Below are positions 56,016 through 64,000 of a stretch of DNA of 64,000 bases, one piece after another. The notes under the pieces were generated by a model that saw nothing but the letters and a program-made list of their open reading frames with translations, searched no databases and was not told the origin of the DNA. The translations under genes and the position numbers were made by a program. The stretch covers positions 358,963 through 422,962 of the forward strand of contig NW_026252098.1 in assembly GCF_025399195.1 (NCBI RefSeq). The letters are read 5' to 3'. Source of the stretch: Umbelopsis ramanniana AG. Taxonomy: Eukaryota > Mucoromycota > Umbelopsidomycetes > Umbelopsidales > Umbelopsidaceae. Position 1 is the stretch's first letter. Every line of letters begins with the position of its first letter.

Positions 56016-59000
56016 TCAGGCAATGCTTTGGAAGAAATTGCCAGGAATCAAAGCTCGTTGTAAGTTAGGGTAGGCCATAGATTGAGCCTCCCACCATCCA
56101 TCATCTTGCTTGTTGACTACAGCCATTACGTCTCCTGCTTGGAAGGACAATTCGGTGGGGATCTGTAGAAAATGAAATTCAACGTTAAGTAAACCAGAGC
56201 CGCAATGATAATGTGGCAAGCTATGTAATCTTATTTGTAGTTTACCTTTGCAGAATAACTCCAAAGGGCGCGGGCTGAAATAAAGAGAGATCATTCATAT
56301 TAGCATTATGTATGAACACTTTAATTCAAATATACGTGATGAGATCATTTACCATATTCAAGCACAGGAGTGCCGTCATCCAATTCCTTTGCTCCTCCCT
56401 TTGCAGAGGTTGGTGGAAGAGAAGATTTTTGTGATAGAGATTGTGAGGTTCGTGGAGGGTCACTGACATCACTGTATTGCTCACGCTGTTGATGCTGCTC
56501 ACGTTGCTGATGCTGCTCACGTTGCTGATGTTCACGTTGCCATGAAGGTGAGTTCATGTCAGACATGGAAGAGAAAGTCTGATTGTTGGTGGGATATGAC
56601 AAGGAATCTTGACGAGGATTGTTCATAGCATATTGGTTGCCACCCACTCTTCCAAGAGAACTAGAACCAGAGATTGGATATTGTTCGCGATCTTCCTTGT
56701 GCTTCTTGGATTCCTTGTCTTTCTTTCCAAAGATGGCTAATGAGAATCGACCACCTTTACCCTCCTTGTTTGAGGAGGCTTTCTCAGCTGGCAGGCTGCT
56801 TCGCTGGTTAGCCTTGTCCGCCATGTTGGGACTGGCATTGTCTGGCCATCGTGGATCGGTAGGATTTCTCAGGGCGATCTTCATCTTGTCCAGTGGTCCC
56901 ATTTTGTTGGGCTTACCAGTATTCATATTGGCATCGAGTTCATCGTTATATGCGTAACCATTGTTTGGTCCATACATGTTTCCTCGTCCATTCATATTTT
57001 CCGGTCCACCCCAGTCTTGTCTCTCTTGTTGTTGTCCAGGAGCTGCCAGCTTCATAGAGAGTAGCTCTGATGGTGGCAACTGGCTTCCCTTGGATAAGTT
57101 TTGATTGGGCATACGGGGTCCACTCACGCTTTTCATTCTGCCAACGTTGTTTTGCGGCTTTCCATTCTGTTGTTCAACATCCTCCGATGGATAACTGGTC
57201 AGATATTGAGACATGGGTTGTTCATTACCGTTTTGCGGATGTCCGTTTTGTCTATCGGATTGTTGTTGCCACGGTGGTGCTCGAATGCCCATTGTCTGCC
57301 CTTCCATACGTCCTTGTTGATTATTATTCATATCGTGCATAGATTGGGGTGGAGGTATTGAGCCTTGACTAGGATACTGTTGTTGCTGAGGACCGGGTGG
57401 AACGTTATTTTCTCGGCCAAACATTCTCATCATGCTGTCTCTAGTACCGTTTGTACCGTCACTTTCAGGAGATGATAAGTGAAGCTGGTTTCTTACGTTG
57501 CTCACGGTATCGTTGTTGTTATTGTTGATATTTTTGCCTGCAACGTCCTTTTGATCGTTTACAGATTCTCGCTTTTGACCGCCAGGAATGGCAATTTTGA
57601 GATTAGGTTGCTGCTTGCTATGGCGATGACTGAACGCATCATGTTCATCATTATATTCAGGCTCATTTACTTCACTGACTTCTCTCATGTGAGAATTACT
57701 GTTTTGTCTTTGCTCTGGCTGTTCAGAGTACCCGCTGGTAGAGAAGGTCTGATCAAAAGATGTTGGCTCGGAGACAGGGCTACTAACACTTTCGTACATT
57801 TTGGCATTTTGTGCTCGGACGGGAACCTGCTGGGGTCTACGAATGGAGCTGATCACCCATTTTTCATCCTTTGGAGGTGGACGTGGTGCATCCTTTACAG
57901 GCTGATTGTCGTCACTATCTTCTCCTTCCTCCTCATACTTTGTGTTAGCTGGTGCTTGCGCATAATTCTCATTTTGCTTCTGTAAATGCTCATTTGCTAC
58001 ACTGGGACCGTTGTCACCGTTGATGTATTGCTGTTGTTGTTCCAAGGAAGAGCGGGAGGTAGAGTGCTCAGAAGATCTCTCCTGGGTGTGAAGATACTGA
58101 GGGTTGATCATTGGTAAAAAGCTGTGTCGTGTATCGCTGGTGTAAGAATTGGACGGTGACATCTGAGGTTGTTGACCTTGCGAATAATTTTGCTGGTTGT
58201 CATATGGTGCCCCAAACCAATCTGAAGACCTTTGCTTCACAAAAGAGTCAGCAATGGGTGCCCGGTTCACAGACTCGTCTCTCAAACTGGGCGACATGAT
58301 GGCAGAATGGCGATCAGAAGACGGACTGGTAGCAGGAGCACCCAAGGCAGGGCGAGTTTCCTTTGTTGGTGAGGTAACATCGTCTAGCATGGTCTCAACC
58401 TGGTGAAGAGCGATAGCTATAGCTTCATGGTGAGATTTGAGCTCATAATCATCCACAGGCAATTCTTCCTGTTGCCGAGAGTTGCGATTGATTGACTCTA
58501 GCGAGCTTCTACTTTCAGCCTTCGTAGCTGCAGTGGCGGCGGCGGCTGTAGCAATAGTAGGTGCCGAAACTTCACTAGCTTGACGCAGGCTGGCGTTTCG
58601 CAGCTCTTCTTCATCCGCATCCCGTTGGCGTTGCTCTTCAGCAGCTTTCTGTCTCTCCTCTTCCTCTTTTTGAAACTGTTGCTCAAGTTGCTCAGCTTGG
58701 TTGAGAACGGCTGTAGCTTCTGCATTTGTGTCAAAATAATTTTCAAATTTAACATGTTCTAAAATATTTGTGTTAACAATAAGATGAAGATTTACATAAC
58801 AAAAATCTTTTTATGTCAACCTACCTGGCAACTGGTTACCGGTGCTTTTGTTATGGACGAAGTTGTTGATATCTCTATCGACATCGGTCGATTCCAAAGC
58901 ACTACGAATTTTTTCACTTGCCTAATACAAAATAAATACGTGGTAAATGACCAAATTCAAGTAATAGGTGGTAACTTACTTGATCATTGATGATGAAAAC

Positions 59001-60233
59001 ACTAGAAAGTAAGTTTGCATATCTGTTTCAGAAAGATTAGGGTGAGGCTGAATTTAAAGGCTTAATGCAACAAAGAAATAAACGCCAGCTTACGCAAACA
59101 ATGAACTTCGCAGATAGTTCAACCGATCCTCTTCCATAGATTGAAATACGTTGCAGGTTGTTTTGTGATCTTCTATCCACTTGCTGGATATGGAGGATAG
59201 CACAGACGTAGCACGTTTGTAATCTTGCTCTACATTTCAAAATAATACAAAATTGGTGAATGCACGTCCTTTTCCCAGTTATGAAGCTGATTTCATTTAC
59301 GTACCTGCCATACCCATCAAGTCTTGAACATCCTTGATCTGTTGCTTTGTCTACATGTAAGGTCAGCAACTGATAGATGAGACTGACTAAATTCCACTCT
59401 ACCTTACCTTTTCTACTTCTGCTGGAGTCATGCTAGACCTCGTCTCATTGAACGATTTCTGCATATCAACATATTTTTTGCATTCCTCTTCGTAAATCTC
59501 CTTCGCCTATAGAATTTGATGTAAGATTTGATATGTAACATGGAAGAAAGACGATAAAAAAACCGCTGGCCAACCTTGGCAACATTAGCCATGTGAAGCT
59601 CTTTTAACTGACGACTTTTCTCGACATGAGACAAATTCTACGCCAGTGGTGGTCAGTTACTGTTTCCGGTGTGATGTACTTTAGCTCATTCAAAATACAC
59701 TTACGGCTTTTCTAGTATCTTTTTGATCCTTCACAAATCCAGCTAGAGGGAATTCCAGGAATTTCTTCAGCTTTTCTGATAGATCCAAATGAGCTCTAGC
59801 GGTAGCTTCCATTGCGCTTGGGATTTGCGATAAAGACTCAGAGAAAGTGCCTTGTTCAACTGAACCCAATGTCTGCTGTGATAACTTTAACAGTTTTTCA
59901 CCGTACTCCTCTTCTATCTGAGCTCTGTAAAAATGGGAACGTCGGCGAACGGGCCACTTGAGTTTATAATTAGGGCACTGGGCATTTAGTCGAAATTGCC
60001 AACCCACCTCGTATCATATATACGTCGAAGCTCGTCACAAGTTTGCTTGGAGCTGCGTAGCTTATCAGCTATTACATCAATTCCGGAGTCGTCGGCTCCC
60101 TATTCCCGAGATCAAGAAGCATGATTAGGCAAATGGTGGCGGGCTGGCTGCAAACGTATTGACAGGTCACATTTACCCAAAAGTTGTTAGCAAATGTCGC
60201 TTCGGACGACAACTGAGAAGCGTCTTCATGCAT
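56016..60233 (-). CDS. F-BAR/SH3 protein 2 (Cdc15/Imp2-like)
   Basis: Large cytokinesis/endocytosis scaffold, 1131 residues. Twelve exons: 60177-60233, 60008-60099, 59705-59924, 59575-59637, 59408-59506, 59305-59350, 59094-59229, 58980-59022, 58825-58921, 56353-58719, 56246-56274 and 56016-56162. The F-BAR domain opens EATFANNFWGADDSGIDVI, then RIYDTRAQIEEEYGEKLLKL, the Cdc15/Imp2 hallmark. An Ala/Glu/Gln-rich coiled segment follows (AEQLEQQFQKEEEERQ). The 790-codon exon is a disordered Ser/Pro/Gln/Asn linker. The split SH3 (ARALWSYSAK, then IPTELSFQAGDVMAVV and DDGWWEAQ) closes the protein. The first two exons match F-BAR gene 1 in length (57 and 92 bases) and phase. Partners such as formin and paxillin-like proteins are known in yeasts only. 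Confidence 0.92.
56479..56532 (-). repeat. Three 18-bp tandem repeats in F-BAR protein 2
   Basis: Copies at 56479-56496, 56497-56514 and 56515-56532 differ at one to two positions. They encode a repeated hexapeptide of the type REQHQQ in the linker just before the SH3 domain. Confidence 0.85.
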
Positions 60234-60681
60234 GACGCTAAAATTGTCTGTTGTTGAGAAAGATTCTTGGCAAAGAAGTATGCGCTGTATTTTTAAAAAA
60301 CTTTGGGACGGAGCTAAAAAAGGGATGGTGTTCATCCTACATCATTGAGAACACCTGTGTCACCTCCATCCAACGTCATGTTTAACACATTGCAGCCATC
60401 ATAAACTTCTACTGGCGAGTGAGGCTATAAGATGTTGAAGCATAGCAGAAGGTCTAGTAACAGCAATAAAATGGAACATGTATTCGTTCTGTTCCCTCAT
60501 TTTTGCGAGGGGTTTTACTGCGCTGTGACACATTTCTTTCAAGCATCCACGTTGGAACAAGTCAAATTGGGAATACAAATTATTCACACTGCACGGAGCT
60601 ATTAAAGCAATTTTAACAAGATAAAAGAACTGAATGGGATCCACTACAGCTGAACAGAATAAAAAAAAAATAACGAATGCT
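60234..60681. other. Intergenic, F-BAR 2 upstream and YRA1 downstream
   Basis: About 450 bases. A minus-strand start-like piece near 60380 (would read MTLDGGDTGVLND) has no splice path that joins the F-BAR frame. The poly-A run at 60659-60670 is near the YRA1 stop. Confidence 0.5.
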
Positions 60682-61902
60682 TTACGACTCCATGGCGGTA
60701 TCTTCAGCCTATAAATAGAATTAGCCCTTCGTTCATTTGGCAGATTGTTCTAACATGAGGATACTTACGGGTGGTGCTTGCATATAGTTGTCCATCTCAG
60801 CATCAAGTTCTTCTTGAGATTTCTTGGGTTGACCTTCTGATCTACGTCCACCACGGCCACCACGACCACCGCGACCACGTGAGTTACCTCCACGAGTAGA
60901 GCGAGGCTGGGATCGGACAGGTGCGGCTACAGCCACAGGAGCAGCTGGGCCAGCGGCATAAGCAATTCGCATAGGGCGACCTATACAATAAAATAAGTCG
61001 GTTATTATTTTTCTTCTTACAAAAAATATCAGAAATATTGGAATTGAAGTCTCGTACGGTCCAGTTCAATATCGTTGTAGGATGCCAAAGCTTTATCAGC
61101 ATCCCGGTTGTTATCAAAGATAACATCGGCAACGCCAGTGGACTTTCCAGAAGGGCCTAGATGAATGAATGCTTTCCTCACTTTGCCAATTTGGCCAAAG
61201 AGATCCTTCAGCACACCAGAAGCGTCAGTGGTGGGGTGAGATGAAGAAATGGTGTCAAATTGATGCTCACGTAAAGATCCTTCTCTGTGACTTGGTAATG
61301 AAGATTTGAGACGAGCAAATGGTTGCTTCTTGGTGGTTGTGCACGAGCGTTTGCTACAGGACGCTGGATATTCGGCAATCAAAAAATTGAACATGAAAAG
61401 AGAAAGGGGAGAGAGTGGACGGGTGAAGGGAGTTTGCAAAAGTCAGAACATCGATCGATAGGCTTTTTTGTCATATCCAAGCGAAAAACAAAAAGACACG
61501 ATGGTTTCCATGTACGCGAATTTCCGGTCGTCGTATTACAAGATGAGTTCTGCCAGTGGCTACGGACCCATTGGGACATTTGTAGTTCTTGGAGATCATC
61601 ACGGTGGAGCCACCATTCACAATTGTTACCACGGCATCCGCGACTATGATTGATTCATAACGGATGATTGCAGCAAGCCAACTACAACTCTCTTTTCACG
61701 TTCGGAAAACCTTGGAGCGTCTTTTCGTCACCTTTTTGTACTTTGATCAACGTACCGAATAGGGAGTGTTTCTTGCTCTTGGCGCACCACCACTGCGTTT
61801 GTTGACTCCTCCAGAGGGTCCACGTCTAGCTCCACGTCGTCCAGCCTTGTTGGTAACGATGACATCGTCGAGTGCCATATCTAGAGCTCCGTCGTTTGAC
61901 AT
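60682..61902 (-). CDS. YRA1: YRA1/ALYREF mRNA export adaptor
   Basis: RNA-binding adaptor of the TREX complex, 208 residues, nuclear. Exons 61756-61902, 61271-61363, 61058-61205, 60769-60980 and 60682-60708. The N-terminal motif ALDMALDDVIVTNK is the helicase (Sub2/UAP56) binding motif. An RGG-like Arg-rich patch follows (GRRGARRGPSGG). The RRM spans about residues 65-140: NHLLVSNLHYQVTEKDL, then FGQIGKVRKAFIHLGPSG and GVADVIFDN. An RG-rich segment (RGRGGRGGRGGRR) and the second helicase motif KKSQEELDAEMDNYM close it. Its first intron is long (392 bases, 61364-61755). Yeast YRA1 also has a long intron used in autoregulation. Divergent from ATP1. Confidence 0.95.
61364..61755 (-). other. YRA1: 392-base intron of YRA1
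   Basis: Far longer than other introns of the window. The donor is GTACGT (not GTAAGT) and the acceptor ATCCAG. No snoRNA box or coding domain recognised inside. In yeast the single YRA1 intron is inefficiently spliced and controls YRA1 levels; a similar use here is only an inference. Confidence 0.7.
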
Positions 61903-62321
61903 GATGTTGTGTTAGAAGTAAAAGATTTAAGTTAAAGGGAAGGGAATGTGGAAGTCGCAACTGCTTTTGTTGCCACGCTCAATTTCCAAAGCTCAGCCAT
62001 TGGTTCACGTCACAGAAGATCACGTGCTCATCGTCCATTCTGATGAGATATTTGCCTTTCTCCGGTTGCGATCATTACTAGGAAGTGCTTCTCTTAATTG
62101 AACAACGTTATAAACTCAAGGTTCGAAGGTTGTTCAATATAATCAAATATACAGCTGCACTTCTTTGCGAACGTTTATGCTACAAGGAAAGAATTGCTGC
62201 ACCAAAATCAACTTGACACTCAGATTGCCTACGTCACGGTTTGTGCATGCCCTTTTTTGTTTTCACTCTCAAAATTTTGAGGCTTGGTTTCCCTACCTCA
62301 GCATAGCTTCTTCATAACACA
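61903..62321. promoter_or_regulatory. Shared divergent promoter, YRA1 and ATP1
   Basis: 419 bases between the two start codons. CACGTC/CACGTG-like sites occur near 62006-62025 and CTACGTCACG near 62228-62237. A short leader precedes ATP1. No TATA box is evident. Bidirectional function inferred from layout. Confidence 0.5.
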
Positions 62322-64000
62322 ATGATCAGGAACCTCGCTCGCCTGACAGCTTTCCGCGCTCCCGTCGCTGTGAGTATTCACTAAACTTATTGACGCCATA
62401 TATGAGATAGACATAGGGAAGAATGCCACGAACTATCGTCAATGCCGTTGAAAATGGGCAATATGCCAGTACCTCAACATTTCATATATCAAAACCTCGA
62501 CATTTCACCTCCTTTTCCGTATTTTGACCTGATTTATCAACAATTGACAACGGCACATGAACCCTATCATACCAGCGAAACTGTTACTAAGTCATGTTTG
62601 TTTATTTCCATTAGGCTCGTCTTAACCTCGGTGCCGTTTCCGTTGCTGCTCGCAGCTACGCTTCCGCCAAGCCCCAGACCTCTGAGGTCTCTTCCATCTT
62701 GGAGCAACGTATCCTTGGTGCCTCTGGTGATGTTGACATTCAGGAGACTGGTCGCGTTCTTTCCATTGGTGACGGTATTGCCCGTGTTTATGGTTTGAAG
62801 AACTGCCAGGCCGAAGAGATGGTTGAATTCTCCAGCGGTCTTAAGGTACTGAATATGTTTTCACCGTGTTTATGATTGAAGAAGTACAATTACTTATGCG
62901 TTCTTTGTGTTATAGGGTATGGCCCTTAACTTGGAACCCGACAACGTTGGTATTGTCGTTTTCGGTAACGATCGTTTGATCAAGGAAGGTGACACCGTCA
63001 AGCGTACCGGTGCCATTGTCGATGTTCCCGTCGGCCCTGGTCTTCTCGGACGTGTCGTCGATGCCCTTGGTAACCCCATTGATGGTAAGGGTCCTCTCGA
63101 CAGCATTGGCCGTACCCGTGTCCAAGTCAAGGCCCCCGGTATTTTGCCCCGTCACTCCGTCCGCGAACCTATGCAAACTGGTATCAAGTCCGTCGACTCT
63201 ATGGTCCCCATTGGTCGTGGTCAGCGTGAATTGATTATTGGTGATCGTCAAACTGGTAAGACTGCTGTCGCCCTTGACACCATCCTTAACCAGAAGAACT
63301 GGAACAACGGTTCTGATGAAGCCAAGAAGTTGTACTGTGTCTACGTTGCTGTTGGTCAGAAGCGTTCCACTGTTGCTCAGCTCGTCAGCACCCTTGAGAA
63401 CAACGATGCCCTCAAGTACTCCATCATTGTTGCCGCCACCGCTTCCGAGGCTGCTCCTCTTCAATACCTTGCTCCTTTCTCTGGTGCTGCCATCGGTGAA
63501 TGGTTCCGTGACAACGGTCGTCACTCTTTGATCATCTATGACGATTTGTCCAAGCAAGCTGTTGCTTACCGTCAAATGTCCCTTTTGCTTCGTCGTCCTC
63601 CCGGTCGTGAAGCCTACCCTGGTGACGTTTTCTACCTTCACTCCCGTCTTCTTGAGCGTGCTGCCAAGATGAACAAGGATTTCGGTTACGGTTCCATGAC
63701 TGCCCTTCCCATCATTGAGACCCAGGGTGGTGATGTCTCTGCTTACATTCCCACTAACGTCATTTCCATCACTGACGGTCAGATCTTCTTGGAAGCTGAA
63801 CTTTTCTTCAAGGGTATCCGTCCCGCCATTAACGTCGGTCTTTCCGTCTCCCGTGTCGGTTCCGCTGCCCAGACCAAGGCCATGAAGCAAGTTGCCGGTT
63901 CCCTCAAGCTTTTCCTTGCCCAATACCGTGAAGTCGCTGCTTTCGCTCAATTCGGTTCCGATTTGGATGCCTCCACCCAGTTCTTGTTGAACCGTGGTGC
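62322..64000 (+). CDS. ATP1: ATP synthase F1 subunit alpha, 3' end beyond window
   Basis: Mitochondrial F1-ATPase alpha subunit; about 455 of roughly 545 residues are visible. Exons 62322-62369, 62615-62845 and 62916 to past the edge. The presequence starts [20 protein letters not shown] with Arg and no acid, through SYASAKPQ. Family marks are [16 protein letters not shown], the Walker A-type [42 protein letters not shown] (Walker B), [20 protein letters not shown] and [11 protein letters not shown]. The first intron (245 bases) splits the presequence. Codon use is strongly biased (GGT, GTC, CTT, AAG), fitting very high expression compared with neighbours. Only the C-terminal helices are missing. 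Confidence 0.98.

Noticed and set aside
56619-57985. Several hydrophobic plus-strand frames opposite F-BAR protein 2
   Set aside because: They arise from the complement of a Ser/Gln/Asn-rich coding exon and have no signal peptide or domain logic.
62910-63950. A 346-codon minus-strand frame opposite ATP1
   Set aside because: Shadow of the codon-biased ATP1 exon; the plus strand is unmistakable ATP synthase alpha.

Overview
The window is nuclear DNA of a filamentous fungus. Almost every protein gene is broken by short spliceosomal introns (mostly about 50-80 nt, GT-AG). The content is typical of fungi: O-mannosyltransferases PMT2 and PMT4, SPT20, SURF1, a vezatin-type myosin-binding protein, a Nif1/Dsf2-like Sel1 protein and two Cdc15/Hof1-like F-BAR/SH3 proteins. 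Protein style and intron density suggest an early-diverging lineage, perhaps Mucoromycota (Mucor/Umbelopsis/Mortierella grade). That placement is inference; no rRNA or other marker is present to settle it. I resolved 28 protein genes, two of them cut by the window ends, and one tRNA. Exon borders were read by eye from splice signals, and the coding phase was checked across every junction.

Left part (1-19.5 kb). This part is rich in secreted or accessory functions. It has a truncated GH74 xyloglucanase (minus), a gene-poor AT-rich stretch with a tRNA-Val(AAC), a glutathione S-transferase, the U4/U6 snRNP protein PRP4 (minus), the O-mannosyltransferase PMT4, and two tandem secreted type-B carboxylesterases. 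The tandem esterases share their 3' intron but differ at the nucleophile elbow (GQSAG versus GESAG).

Middle (19.5-31 kb). This is compact housekeeping: SURF1 and NOP6 (divergent), an unassigned four-helix membrane protein, a NUDT19-like Nudix hydrolase ending in KANL (a peroxisomal signal), a VAP/Scs2 MSP-domain protein, a RING ubiquitin ligase, and DPH1 divergent from COX15. SURF1 and COX15 both serve heme a delivery to cytochrome c oxidase and lie about 9 kb apart.

Right part (31-64 kb). In order: F-BAR/SH3 protein 1, the glutamine-rich SAGA subunit SPT20, a Sel1-repeat protein, a small cytidine-deaminase-fold enzyme, PUT2 (P5C dehydrogenase), ribosomal protein L31, a vezatin-domain protein, an AIG2-type gamma-glutamylcyclotransferase, gluconokinase, PMT2, a TMX1-like ER thioredoxin, F-BAR/SH3 protein 2, the mRNA export factor YRA1/ALYREF, and the 5' part of mitochondrial ATP1. 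Five head-to-head pairs share short intergenic promoters.

I did not find an obvious new multi-gene system. The most interesting leads are a tandem splice acceptor that would switch the VAP tail anchor on or off, the catalase-like KANL end of the Nudix enzyme, the esterase active-site substitution, the two F-BAR genes with matching exon structure, and the unassigned membrane protein.
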